NCBI GenBank assembly: GCA_954871525.1
Contig: OX940872.1
Coordinates: 9,819,180-9,883,179 of the forward strand
DNA from: Parietaria judaica
Lineage: Eukaryota; Streptophyta; Magnoliopsida; Rosales; Urticaceae
Direction: 5' to 3'
Length of the DNA stretch: 64,000 bases
A program made the position numbers and the translations under genes. The notes below the pieces were generated by a model. It was not told the origin of the DNA and did no database searches. It saw only the letters and a program-made list of their open reading frames with translations. Each line of letters opens with the position of its first letter. Positions within the stretch are counted from its first letter, which is position 1. Positions 35,076 through 47,209 of the stretch are shown here, in pieces.

Positions 35076-35313
35076 ACATGGTGGTGATAGGAAATCTAAA
35101 TTCCAACTTTATTTTATCAGTTAATTTCATGTACTAAAATATGGTACTTTTGCCATGCTGGCGATAAAACTATCTGACGTCTGCCACAAACCTTGCAATT
35201 TTATAAGTCTAGCCAAATGATTAAACATTTTCCTCCTTGAATCAATCAGTAATATTATTAGTAACCCACTTATGGTTTCGATTCATAAGTTGCGCATGGG
35301 TACCTCTTGATGA
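35076..35313. other. Spacer between LTRs
   Basis: AT-rich, nothing recognised. Confidence 0.4.
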
Positions 35314-35631
35314 TGTTGGATTCCATCCCACGCCCGAAAAACGACACCGTAATTCAGAGAACTACGCACATTCCTGAAAACGACGTGTTCATACCAAAAT
35401 TCCAAGGAAGATTGGGCCTTAAAACAAATATGGGGGCCCAAAGGGCAGCCCAGCATCACGGGCCCATCAAGAATCCACCCCGAAGCTCAGTCAACCGAGG
35501 CCAAGTCATCATCTCGTGACTTTATTCACCGAAGTGAATTTTATCTCGTAAAGTTAAGATCTACCGTCATATTCATCATAAACAGAGTGCTATCACTTTG
35601 TGACAGTTGGTCGTGATTATTCACATCAACA
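35314..35631 (+). repeat. 5' LTR of the gypsy element (318 bp)
   Basis: Begins TGTTGGATTCC and ends CACATCAACA, so TG/CA with a TGTTG/CAACA inverted repeat, immediately before the primer site. The 3' LTR is missing, so the left edge cannot be confirmed. Confidence 0.6.
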
Positions 35632-35632
35632 G

Positions 35633-35650
35633 TTTGGCGCCGTCTGTGGG
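35633..35650 (+). other. Gypsy primer-binding region
   Basis: TTTGGCGCCGTCTGTGGG directly after the LTR. This phrase is the usual primer-binding region of Tat-type gypsy elements. Confidence 0.65.
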
Positions 35651-35701
35651 AAATCTTTATAGATTCCTACCCAACCAAGTTCCCAGCAAGCGAGTACACG
35701 A

Positions 35702-37100
35702 ATGGCGAGCGGAGCATCCAGCGGGACTCCCGCGAGTAACCCCTCGGAGACCGCAGCGGATTACGCCGTGAAAGCCATGTTGGAAACCATCCTCAAGCAA
35801 CTCGAAGAAGGCGCTCAGTCGAGAAAGGATTTTCAGGCTGAACTGAAAAACCTCGCCCTTAAGCAATCCCAGATCGAGGGGACGTTGACCGAGGCGGTTA
35901 GCTCGATTAAAGCCCAGTCTTCATCAGCATCACGGAGGGACTTCGGACAAGGAAGGACCCTCGATTTTTCCGGAGTCCAGGTCACTCCCGGACCAACCGA
36001 GGTGGGAAACACCTTGGGCATATTGGAGGGGCAAAACCCCGCCACGGGCCCAATAAGGCCAGCAGATCTCGGGGCGAAAGCCAACCACGCCTCGGATGAG
36101 CACCCCGGTACCGGATTGGGGGCAATCCAATCCAACTACGGTGCGCCCGGTCAACCAGATGACCCCTGGTTTCGGACCCCGCCAAGGACGATCCGGAACA
36201 CCGACATTCAGGCCCCTCAGGCGCCAATGCGCCCAGGCCCTATGCGGATTGGGAACGAGATGAACAATCCCATTCGCATCCGAGACGAAACACCCACCGC
36301 AACCCGACAGTGTGTCACCAATAGCGATAGTGACAATCCTTTCGCTTACAATGCCGACATGTCATTTCCGGCGTGGCTCAAAGGGCTCGAATCCACGGTT
36401 GAAAAGGTTCAGTCCGAGGTAAAGGCAGTGAACTCGAGGGTTCATCACGCCACCTCGGCGGCACCCGAAATAGATCGTTTAGTTCGAGAATCCACGAGCA
36501 CGCCGTTTACCTCGTTAGTCACCAACGAGAGGATCAGGGACATTAGAAGAGTCAACGTTCCTCGTTATGACGGAAAAACCGACCCGAGAGCTTACCTCCG
36601 GGCATTCTTCATCGCAATGGGAAGAGCCGACCTCCAACCCTCCCAGCGAGATGCGGGATACTGCCAGATATTCGCCGAGCACCTCGTACAGAACGCCCTC
36701 GACTGGTTCTCGAGACTGCCACCGGCCATAATCAGCTCGTTCGAACAACTGACGACGCTTTTTCTGAAGTATTTCTCTATGTTCATCAAAACGGAGGCCA
36801 TGGTGGCACAGCTTTACGCGCTGCAATAGACGAAAGACGAGCCATTGCAGAACTTTATAGCCAGATTCAAAGGCGTGCTATCACGTCTTAGCGAAGTGAG
36901 CGACGAAACAGCCATCACGGCCCTAACTACGGGACTGTGGTACAAATCAAAATTCAGGCAGGATATCTGCGTGAATCGATATACCTCGATCGAGGACGTA
37001 ATGCAAGGTAATTGGATTCGAGTAGAGGAAGAGCGAGCAGCCCTCGCCGCAAAATTCGATCCAACCCCGGCGACGTCCAACGCGGGATGCCGGCCACAAC
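35702..37100 (+). pseudogene. Gypsy gag, disrupted
   Basis: The frame starts MASGASSGTPASNP, with an acidic/glutamine coiled-coil-like stretch (residues ~25-60) and a Pro/Gly-rich linker. The retrotransposon gag domain follows (VPRYDGKTDPRAYLRAF, then LVQNALDWFSRLPP and FIARFKGVLSRLSE). A TAG at 36827-36829 cuts the gag domain; the same frame continues beyond it. A frameshift near 37090-37140 moves the nucleocapsid part into another frame. Confidence 0.88.
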
Positions 37101-39360
37101 AAAGCAGCCGGGCCCCACCGAGGTGGCGCGCCTCAACCTAAACGAAGCAACCTGCCCCCGGGTTACGTCATGAGTTCGGAGAAAGACGAACAAGCAGTTC
37201 CACAAGGTGTTCGGACACGCAACGGTACAAGCAAATTCCACAAGGTGTTCGTCCAAGGCGGCAGCGCGACGGTACAAGCAGTTCCATGGCCAAAAGACCT
37301 GAAGGCCTACTGCAAATTCCACAAGGTGTTCGGACACGCAACGGCCCAATGCCGCAAGCTACAAATGGCCCTGGCGGAAAAATTGGAACGAGGCGAGATG
37401 AGCGGCCTCGACATCGAGTCCTTAAACCCAAAGTTACAAGGAAACGTAAGCCCGGAGGAAGACCCGGCAACCTCGAAAAAGAGGAAGCACAAGAAAAACC
37501 GAGCTCCCCTGCCCGGGGAAGCCCCTGACACTCCCTTCGAAAAAAAGGGAAAACAGGTCAATGACGTCGAAGAGACTAGCCAAGAGAAAAAATCCCAGGT
37601 GATCAACGTGATAATGGGGGGATGTCAATACTGTAAGCCAACAATCAATTCGATTAAGGCACACCAACGAAAACTGCAATCAGACGCACTTCGTCATACT
37701 TCGCACGAGCCCGAAGCCCTAATCACCTTTAAAGAAAGTAAGGCTAGAGGGCTCGCTGGGCCGCATGATGACGCCCTAGTAATAACTCTCAACATCGCAA
37801 ATTGGGAGACCAAAATGATCCTCATTGATAACGGAAGCTCCGCGGACGTGATTTTCCTGTCCACTCTAAGCCAAATGAAGATAAGGCCAGAAGACATCAA
37901 CAGGGAAACGGTCCCCCTCACTGGTTTCAGCGGCCACTCTGTAAACACCATAGGGGAGATTAAGCTCCCCGTAATGGCGGGAGGTGTCAACACGACGACT
38001 AAATTCCTGATCATCGACTGTCCGTCACCCTACAACGCAATCCTAGGAAGACCATGGCTGCACGTCATGAGGGCGGTACCCTCAACATACCACCAAAGCT
38101 TGCAATTCCCGAGCGATGAGGGAATCAAAGAAATCCGAGGTGATTAGGCCATGGCGCGAAGGTGCTACATGAACAGTTTCCTGCTCGCTAAGCAAAGCAC
38201 GCTGAATCAAGCATAGCAATTACAGCATCCACAAATAAACGAGGTGAAAAACACCTCGGAGGAAGACAACGAGTCTCCAGCAATCGAGATGGTACGACAA
38301 GTCCCCATCGACGACAATAATCCTGAGAACACCGTCGGGATCGGATGCGAGCTAAAAGGCGAGCTCCTCAAGCGGCTCATCAAGTTCTTGAAAAAGAACA
38401 AAGAGTGCTTCGCCTGGTCCCACGAGGATATGCCGGGAATCAGCTTGGAAATCATTTCACATCAGCTAAACGTTGATCCCAGCTTCCGACCAATCAAACA
38501 GAAAAGACGAAAGCTGGCCCTAGACCGTTCCAAAGCAGTGAACGAAGAGATCGAAAAGCTCCTCAAAACGGGGTCGATCCGCGAGGTAAAGTACCCAGAC
38601 TGGCTGGCCAACACAGTGGTGGTAAAAAAGAAGAGCGGAAAATGGAGGGTATGCATCGATTTCACCGACATAAACAAGGCATGTCCTAAAGATAGTTTCC
38701 CGCTCCCGCACATCGACAGACTTGTCGAAGCGACGTGCGGGCACGAGCTGCTTTCTTTTATGGATGCCTTTTCCGGTTATAATCAAATCCTGATGCATCC
38801 TGACGACCAAGAAAAAACCTCGTTTATAACTGAACGAGGTATCTACTGCTACAAGGTAATGCCCTTCGGACTAAAGAACGCGGGGGCAACCTACCAACGG
38901 CTCGTGAACAAAATGTTCTCGGAATATCTCGGAAAGACCATGGAAGTCTACATAGACGACATGTTGGTCAAATCCAAACACTCGGAGGATCACATCGCAC
39001 ACCTTGAACAATGCTTCGAGATGCTGAAGAAATACCAAATGAAGCTGAACCCTTCAAAGTGTTCATTCGGGGTGTCGTCGGGAAAATTCCTCGGGTACCT
39101 CGTCACATAGCGTGGCATCGAGGCAAACCCATAACAAATAAACGCCCTGTTGAAAATGCCCTCACCACGAAGCGTGAAAGAGGTTCAACGGCTCACAGGG
39201 CGAATCGCGGCATTAAACCGATTCATATCGAGATCGACCGACAAATGCCTTCCTTTCTACAAGATGCTGAAAGGAAACAAAAAATTTGAATGGACGGACG
39301 AATGCGAATAAGCTTTCCAAGAGCTACAGAAGTATTTGTCCACTCCGCCAATACTGGTCA
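37101..39360 (+). pseudogene. Gypsy nucleocapsid, protease and reverse transcriptase, disrupted
   Basis: After the frameshift the frame encodes a zinc-knuckle-like CKFHKVFGHATAQC, a basic linker, the aspartic protease (MILIDNGSSADVI, ending LGRPWLH), then RT (KKKSGKWRVCIDFTDINKA, MDAFSGYNQI, EVYIDDMLVK). In-frame stops lie at 38145-38147, 38214-38216, 39108-39110, about 39132 and about 39307. Most occur where Gln is expected. It ends after a STPPILVI-type phrase at about 39360. Confidence 0.9.
37198..37350 (+). repeat. Three-copy repeat in the gypsy nucleocapsid region
   Basis: The phrase TTCCACAAGGTGTTCG is found at 37198, 37236 and 37316, each followed by a variant of GACACGCAACGGTACAAGCA. 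Only the third unit sits in a complete zinc-knuckle context; the first two look like partial duplications that also lengthen the protein. Confidence 0.8.
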
Positions 39361-39514
39361 TAAAGATAAAAATTAAAATTCTAAAATTATGGACAATTCT
39401 TTAGAAAATTTGTTACATTTTGAGCATCTCATTATTTTTTTTATTTTTTGTTGTCTTTATTACTTTTATGTATATTACTGAAATTATGAAATGATTTAAA
39501 GTTACAATTATTGA
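39361..39514. other. AT-rich spacer after the gypsy break
   Basis: Nothing recognised. Confidence 0.4.
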
Positions 39515-39522
39515 CTCGTCGA

Positions 39523-39808
39523 TAGAGCTGCACATTCCACACGCCGCGGCACGTCGCGACTCGGTCGCCAAAACCGCGAGATTTGGCGTCGCGACGCGTC
39601 GCGGTGTGTGGCGTCGCGGCGAATCGCGAGAGAGAGAGAGAGAGAGTGTTCTGTGAGACGGAGAGAGAGAGAGAGCGGGAGGGAGAGAGAGAACGGGGGA
39701 GTCGCGACTCGTCGCGACCGGAAGCTCGGGATCGCGACGCGTCGCGACGCGCCGGAATCCACCGCGACGAGTCGCGAACGTGGTTGGCGACGGAAATGTG
39801 CAGCACTA
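39523..39808. mobile_element. Non-autonomous hAT element (286 bp), TCGCGA-array family
   Basis: Ends TAGAGCTGCACATTCC and GGAAATGTGCAGCACTA; perfect 8-bp flanks CTCGTCGA (39515-39522 and 39809-39816). About eight TCGCGA motifs flank a GA-rich core (39627-39690). No coding potential is present; the ORFs across it are by-products of the repeats. The perfect duplication suggests a recent insertion. Confidence 0.92.
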
Positions 39809-39816
39809 CTCGTCGA

Positions 39817-42190
39817 GGATTCTTAATATACTCTTTGACTCACATATTTACATATTTTTTTTCAAGAAAGTAAACACAGAAAAAAGCACTTTTCAATATG
39901 ATTAAATATTATAAATTTAGAATTAAGAGTACTAAATTATATATTTGAGTAGTAAGTTAATGCTCCATTAGCTTCTAGTAGAAGCTTAGCTGGCAGACAA
40001 AGCTGATAAAGCAATGACATGTAATAGCTCTTATATACAGAGTCTACAGACATTATGTATAATATGTAGTTAATTACTCATTTAAGCAGCAGTTTTTGTA
40101 AAGATAATGAAAGACATAATGAAATGTGTTTATAGAAAGTGCATTTAATGGAAAACAAAACATATTTTAGTATTTATATCTCAGCACTAAATAGTGGTGG
40201 CCAGTGGCCCGGCTGGCCCTAGTTCCGGTCTGCTGCGGCCACATAAATTTTAAAACAATCGGGACTGTAATGCAACGCCAGAGAGGGAGGACCCGGTAAA
40301 TTAAATCGTCAAATTGATGAAATAATACACATTTGATTAGAAATTCGACGAGGGTATTGTAGCATCATAGAATTTGACCAACACCAACGTTTCATATCCT
40401 GGATATCAATCAAATTCAGTTCGAGTTCCTCTGCTTTTTTATTTTTAGTTTAAATGTATCTTTTTTATTTTTATTTTTTTAGCTACAATGTTATTTATTT
40501 TATTTGTTCATTTTGTGCATTAATTCTGGATTCAATCTCTAACTCCGTCACTGGCCACTCGAAACCGGCCGCGGACCATCTCTACCTTTTATGGAATATA
40601 ATTATGATTTATGAATGACAGTGCCAATAATTGGAATTCAGCCTGCAGAAGATATCCAATATAAAATCATAATATATTTTATTTTATTTTAAAGGCATGG
40701 AATTTGCATATAAATTGGCAATTGGCAATTTATATGCATGTCAATTGGCAATATATTAACTGTATTTATTATGTCGTCTCTAAATAATACAGAGTTATTA
40801 TAAGTATAATTTTGTCAAATAAAATGAAAAATACAACTTGATTTTAGTTTGCTATGTTGTGATGATTTGACCAAGTTATTAAGACTCTTACACTGCCTTG
40901 ATTATTTCTTCATTTTATAAGACATACAATAAGTATATAGTTAAAGTTCAACTATCTCAACGTGTGGACTTTTTTGTGGGCTCCACATGTAATTAATTAA
41001 ATACATTTTGTTGGGTCAAATTGCACTGCTCTTATAGTTATATCAGTTAAGCCATAAATTAATTTGTAGAAAAAAAAAAGATATTAAATTTGCTTAGTGC
41101 TCGGTTTTTCTTTAAGATTCTAATGAATCGGTCTAAAATAGGATTTGTTAATGTTTGGGATTCTGATTTAATGACATCATTTCAAATTGAAATTCTTCAA
41201 CAAATTAACATCTGTTATATAATAAAGATAGAAAAGTAGACAATTGTAAGGTTGGACTTATTTTGAACAACATAATTAGCATACATATTTATTTAAAGAT
41301 AAAAATAGTAAATCTTGTACGGAACAACACATTTGGAGATAACAAAAAGAAGCAACAATACGTTTCTTAAACGACAATAATCCCCAACGTAATGAATTTG
41401 AACATTTTACGACAAACGACCATTTTATTATAAGCAATTCTTTTTAACAAAGCCACAAAGAAAACAAGCGGATGCAACATATACAAATATGCTTTTACAA
41501 AAAAAAAAAAAAAAAGTTACCCGTTCGCTATTAAAATATATCAAGGATCAAATGAAATATAATTTTTGCATAAATACTTAAAACGACATTAATATATCAA
41601 ATGGTTGGCCAAGTATAGCAGCAAATCCCAAATTTCTTTAATCGGCTAAAATACGAGATATTTGTGACGAAAGTACAATTGGTTTAGAAGATCCTAAGAT
41701 CAACATGAAATCCGCTCAAAATCTCCTCCACCATCCCTTGACAGTTGACTCTAAAAATCTCAACCTTGAAGGAAAAAAAAAAACCCTCCATCCATCCATA
41801 CCAATATAGTATTATGATTATTTTTGTTTAAATTTTTTTACAACTTGTTACCTTACATGATGTTTTTATTTATAACTTGTTGTCTTCCATCATATTTTAT
41901 AATCTAATATAATAAATAAATTTGTTTGTTCTTTAAATAGAATTTTCCACTTAGAAATTCATATAAATAGGCATGCTTCAAATAACTTTTCGATTTACTT
42001 TAGTCAAGTTGTTTATTTACATGTTTAATTCTAACAATTGATTCAATGACAAATTTAGTTCCATATCGCTTTCTTTTTATTTTCTTTCCATATGAATTCT
42101 CAATTTCTTTGTCGTAAGAAACAATATTTTATGAATCTATAAGTGGAAAGTATTAATTAAAGGAATAAGAACATTTAGACATAATTATTA
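39817..42190. other. AT-rich intergenic sequence
   Basis: No gene is seen. A GC-rich pair at 40191-40230 (GTGGCCAGTGGCCCGG) and 40547-40580 (CACTGGCCACTCGAAACCGG) shares GTGGCCAGTG in inverted orientation and may bound a small DNA element of about 400 bp, but no target duplication was found. Confidence 0.35.
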
Positions 42191-42199
42191 TAAATACTA

Positions 42200-42998
42200 G
42201 GGTTAATTGCCGCAATAATGCACAACATTTGGTCAACATGGGGTTTAGATCCCCAACCTTTAAAAGTGCGGGCAAAAATACACAACATTTGCTAAATGTA
42301 AAATCCGTTGGTCCTTCCGTTAGGGATGTTAAATTCTACTGATGTGACATCGTTAAATTGCCAAATGGACTGCCAACTTGTAATATTAATTTCATAGCTT
42401 AATTAATAAGAATAAATTAAATCAGATTTCAACTATGATTCAAAAAATAAATTAATAATTTAAATAAAATAAATAATTTTTACTCCCTCCTAAAAATCTA
42501 ACAGACTCTTCGTCGAACATGACTAAAATTTGAAAAACGATGGATTATTAAACACGACTAAAATTTGCAAATATTACATAACGACGGTTTATTAGAAACT
42601 AGTAAAATTTTGGAAAAAACGACCGATTATTATAAAAAATTGTAAGTTATAGAACGACATAGTAAAAATGTGAATAATATCGAAGCACAAGTTTAAAATA
42701 GGAACTACGCGTTAAATAAGTATTGCTCGTTAATTTAAAGTTTTAATTTATTTTTTGAATCATAATTAAAGTATAATTTAATTTATTCTTATTAATTAGG
42801 TTATATATTTTATATTACAAGTTGACAGTCTATTTGGCAGTTTAACGATGCTACATCAGCAAAATTTAACATCCCTAATGGAAGGACCAACGAATTTTAT
42901 ATTCAACAAACGTTGTGTATTTTTGCCCACAGTTTGAAAGGTTGGGGACCTAAAACCCATTTGACCAAAGGTTGTGCATTAGTTGCCGCAATTAACCC
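42200..42998. mobile_element. Mutator-like foldback element (799 bp)
   Basis: Both ends read GGGTTAATTGC-GC inward, and the inverted arms extend about 230 bp (for example GGATGTTAAATT and TGGCAGTCCATTT-type blocks pair across the element). Perfect 9-bp flanks TAAATACTA (42191-42199 and 42999-43007) fit Mutator-like insertion. The centre is AT-rich with no transposase. Confidence 0.88.
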
Positions 42999-43249
42999 TA
43001 AATACTAATATACTTATAAATAATAAAAAAATATTTTACTATTAAAAGAATCTATTATAAATATGTGGTACTTGTTTCGTAAACATTTTATACTTTAGTA
43101 GAAAAAATAAAAAATTGAAATTTGCGGCTACAATTAACAAAATATTTGGTTATTTTCTCGATAAAATAAGTATAAAGCATTTAAGTGTGCATTTCTTACA
43201 CTTGGCCAAATATTTTTTCGGGTATGCTTAAATTTAGATCAAACATTGT

Positions 43250-44640
43250 AACAGTCCACTTGCAAGAGTTAGGCCGGGCCCAATGTCGTTTGTTTTGGGC
43301 TTTGGGCAAGGATTCCTAGCGCCTTTGATCAGTTGGACCCTCCGCTACCTGTTGGTCCAGAACTAGGTCATCTATTACCTGATACCACAGGGCATTGAAG
43401 GGAAAAGGCCTGGATTAGGTCCGGTGACCGCTGAGAACTGGGACCCTTGTACAGAAGGTTAGTAATCGGCCTTTGCCAAACCCCGGTAGATCGGGCCACT
43501 AAGAACTAGAACATCTTATCACGCCGGGATAAAGCTTGTAGAAAGCGTTTGAATGAGTTACCGTTTGAATAAATCAAACTCTTACTTGTAGGAGGATTCG
43601 GGGGTCTATATGCAATTAAAAATTTCTTTCGGGACCCTCAAAACAAAGCGTTTGAATGAGTTACCTTCCACGCACGCTCACGTGCGCCACAGAGCCCCCC
43701 ACGCACACTAAGACACCTGCACGCGCAAGCGTGGGTCGCGTGCGAGCGATGTGGCGCGCGTCGGTGCTCGCCTCGGTTCCCCAAGCCATTTTTAGGCCGG
43801 AGGACGCGTCCCAGGTTATTTTTTCAACCCTTGAGGGCGCCTTTGCTTATTTTAATATTTTTTTTTAATTTTTTGGGCTTCTCGTTTGATAAAAATGGGC
43901 TTTTGAAGGGCGTTTTTGCACAAAATTTGATTTATTTAATGATGAAATAATTTTTCTTTATTAAATAATCTGTATAAAAATACCTTATAGCATTAACCCC
44001 CAGTTTTGGGTAGGCTTCTCTTTGGAGAAAACTATATTTGATTGTAGGGGGATATTCAGTCTTCGCTTTGATTTAAATAAGATGTATGGGGGTGTCCCCG
44101 TGGACAACACTTTTCTACGTTTATGGGGGCGTTTCGCTAGGCACCTTACTGTATTACACTTTAGGGTTGTGGGGGTCTCGTTAGAATTCACCTTGCCGTG
44201 TGCTTACGGGGGCGTTCCAAAGATAACCCTCCAGCCACAATTGCGTGTCAGGGATTAATGTCGTTTGGAAACAACCTCCCGTGTGCGTCTTTGGGCTCTT
44301 TCCCATGAGATATCCTTCCATATATTTTTTTTATTAGTAAAAGAGTGAGCATGAGAGAAATTTTCATTCATAATATTTCGGGAGACACAATGCGGAAAAA
44401 CAAAAATTTGTGCCTCGTGGGGCACTCCTTTACGAAACCAGTTTACCTTCAAGGTTACTTCTTGGAATTTGACAAACTAGTGGAGAAAAATATTGGTTTA
44501 CTTGGAGATATGTTGCCAGTGATTCCTGGCAGCTCTTGGAGGCTAGTCGGATTATGTCTCGTAATCATCCCTACTTCCTGATACATACTCCGTGAGCTTG
44601 CCATCTTGGATCAGATCCTCGATATGTTGCTTTAGCTACC
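43250..44640 (-). repeat. GC-richer retroelement remnant, probably gypsy LTR/leader
   Basis: Clearly GC-richer than its flanks, with GGGGGTGTCCCC and GGGGGCGTTTCGC-type words and short proline-rich frames, but no coding domain. It lies downstream (in minus-strand sense) of the gag remnant at 44640-46330, so it is probably part of the same dead element. LTR ends were not found. Confidence 0.3.
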
Positions 44641-46330
44641 CACAATCAGATGTGGACTATCTGGCTTCTTGGTGGAGCTCGTAATATTAGTTTTGGTTCC
44701 GTCTGACGCCTTCTGCCATTGGCGGGGCCTGGACAAACTTTTCTCCTTGAAGCTTTAGGATTGTCGCCGGAGAGATGTTTAATAGCGTAGAATTAGTGTC
44801 ATTCGGGAATCACTTCATAGATTGGTCGTCGCAGTAAGGCAATGAGTCCGGTTGATGCCTCTTTCTTTGAAAGCCATCCCTGTCTAGATGCCTGCTTCCT
44901 CAATATACTTTCATCAGGTTGCAGAAATATTCTTGGATCGAGATGTACTGGGCGGCCTTTGCCATCAATTCTTCCATGGAGGTCGGACGGTTCTCGATAA
45001 GGGATCTCAGGAAGTAGCCGTTGCGGAGGCCGTCAATGACAACAAGGATTGTGTCGTTGTTAATGTAGTCGTTGAATTTGTTCGCTTCTTCAATGAATCG
45101 CTTCAAGTAAAGCTAGAACGATTTTTTTTCTTCATGTTGCTTGAGTGACCACATGTAGGACTTCTTATTTATTTGCATTAGCGAGCATGATAATATAGAG
45201 ATGAAACTCTCCTTTAGCTCTTCTAAGGATTCGATATCGTCATTCGGGAGTCGCTGGTACTATTCGAAGGCTTGCCCAACGAGGGTGAGGCAAAACACTT
45301 GAGATATCGTTGAGGCGGTGCTTTTTCTCAGTCGCATCATCGTAAGATGCTGCCGAATACATATTTTTTTTCAAAGGACGTCTTTCTCAGGAGAATGAAG
45401 AAGATGATCCAGTGGTGCTATGACCATTATGCCCCTGAACTTTTAAATTTATTACAACAAACTTACCGCTGCTTTATTATAGACTCATAGTATCTTATTT
45501 ACATATTTACACTTCTATTTGAATATCATTACACCAGACCAGACCTACAAGTTATCACTAATTAGTTTTTCAATTTAGATTTTTCCTTGTATTTTAAAGT
45601 TTTTAGTAAAGACTCTATTAAACCTACCTAATATATTATAATCCATATAATTATGTAATTAATGAAATTGAAAATCATTCACGTTTAAACAATTTTTTTA
45701 TAATCACTATAAAATAATTTTCGATATCATGTTTATAATCACTATAGAATAATATTTTTAAAAAATAATAATTTAAACTGATCGATAAATATGTAAAATA
45801 AAAAATTTCGACGGTTTTTATTTATAATTTTTTAAATTTTGGATGAAACAAAATTAAATTAAAAAGCTATCCTAACATATAATACCAAAAATAATTATAA
45901 AATAATATAAAATGTTATTGAAATTTTTTCGCCCCCCTATCCAGAATTCCTGGATCCGCCACTGGTTTGATATCAGAGCAATTGGTATGCCGGGTCATCC
46001 TTTCCTGCTTGACGAAGCTTGGTAGGGAGCAAAGTTCTCCCATGATTTCTTCTGCGAGTTCGTGGTCGACAAGGGGGGACATGCTCCTTTCGAGCATGTT
46101 TTGTACGGCCTGGTTTGCGTTTTTTGTTGTCGTGAGCTATTGAACATGTTTCTCTAGCGGTTGGATGGTGTTTATCCATTCCGGATCAACTGATCTAGGT
46201 GTCATCACGACATTTGCCTCGTCTTCAATTGCTCGGAGTGCCTGGGCATTTGGAGGGAAACGAGAACTATGAAACATCCAGCTTGAATGAGACTGCGTTG
46301 GCCCTTGTGATTGGGCATCCTCCCACAGGT
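44640..46330 (-). pseudogene. Decayed Ty3/gypsy gag on the minus strand
   Basis: Minus-strand pieces resemble gypsy gag. An N-terminal piece lies near 45973-46179 (basic, then HELAEEIMGELC in a neighbouring frame). A capsid part lies near 44890-45260 (FIEEANKFNDYINNDT, VIDGLRNGYFLRSL, MEELMAKAAQYISIQEY). Frames change several times and stops interrupt it. An AT-rich insertion (45410-45964) separates the two parts. Confidence 0.6.
45410..45964. mobile_element. hAT-like insertion in the gypsy remnant (about 555 bp)
   Basis: The left end CAGTGGTGCTATGACC and the right end (reversed) CAGTGGCGGATCCAGG share CAGTGGYG. The interior is AT-rich and the block interrupts the gag remnant. The flanks do not give a clear 8-bp duplication, so the ends are provisional. 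Confidence 0.4.
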
Positions 46331-47200
46331 TTTGAATTTCGGGTTTGATCTTCGTTCCATCCTTGTTGTTAGCCCTTAGTTCTCGTCGTCAAGGTAAGCC
46401 GACATGCCTTTACCATGATATTTGTTTTTTGACAGTCCATTTATTGCGAGTTTGGTATTCCAAGTTCTCGTCCAAATTTTTTTGGTTTAGAGCTCTTGAA
46501 ATTTCCAGGTTTAGAGTAGAGTGTGTTTCCACATTGACTTTTAAAAAATTGCATGATATAGTGTTTGTGCGTTGTTGCTTATGACTATATCAAGACTATA
46601 AGAAAAAATTGTTCTACTTAACTAAATGCTTGGTACGTCCATGGGATCATATATAATGGTTTTGATTGGATTCTAAGAGACGATGGCGGTGATCTCGATA
46701 TACGTTGGTGTTCAGAACTAGCCGCCGCAGCACACAACAACGATGGCAATGGCGAGGAGCATTCTACCTCTCTTCGCAGCTTATCACGACAATTCTTTCG
46801 TGTTGAGGGCCAAGCCTTCTTTATCCCCGCTCGGGTTGGCGAGTTTCAAGGCCAATTCTTTCGTGTTGAGGACCATGCCTTTTTTTATGCTATTTTAAAT
46901 ATACACGTTATGCAAATGCATGTAGTTTAAAGTTTAAACTTCATACGACAGGCAAATGCTTTGTCGTTTAAACGTTTACATTGCCTGTCGTTTAATCGAC
47001 TTTCGTAGTAGATTAAGATGGAACTAAAAAAACATGATAGTAAATAGCACCCAAAAGCAAGAAATTATATTATATTATATTATATTATATTATATTATAC
47101 TACTTAACTAAAGGAGAGTGCAAATATACTGCAGAGACTTACAGTAACTATTTTGACCAATAAAAAAATGACAAGTAATTTTCTCTTTTTTTTTGTTAAA
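46331..47200. other. Mixed remnants, no gene
   Basis: 46680-46870 repeats GGCCAATTCTTTCGTGTTGAGG phrases (a short direct duplication). 46920-47020 repeats TGTCGTTTAA(ACG) words that recur near 51610-51645. No coding domain is recognised. Confidence 0.35.
47065..47099. repeat. Pentanucleotide (TATAT)n-type microsatellite
   Basis: ATTAT repeated in tandem about seven times. Confidence 0.9.
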
Positions 47201-47209
47201 AAAAAAAAA

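Larger units (their letters stand above)
35314..39360 (+). mobile_element. Ty3/gypsy retrotransposon, Tat-like, truncated
   Basis: The order is LTR (35314-35631), primer site, gag, aspartic protease, reverse transcriptase, then the start of the connection/RNase H region, which breaks off at about 39360 in AT-rich DNA. RNase H, integrase and the 3' LTR are missing. The RT sequence (ERGIYCYKVMPFGLKNAGAT, YIDDM) and the TTTGGCGCCGTCTGTGGG primer region are typical of the Tat/Retand branch. The coding part is GC-richer than the surroundings. Multiple stops make it inactive. Confidence 0.92.

Noticed and set aside
35833..37606. Minus-strand ORFs of 70-130 codons across the gypsy gag
   Set aside because: Shadows of the plus-strand gag and nucleocapsid frames; no domains.
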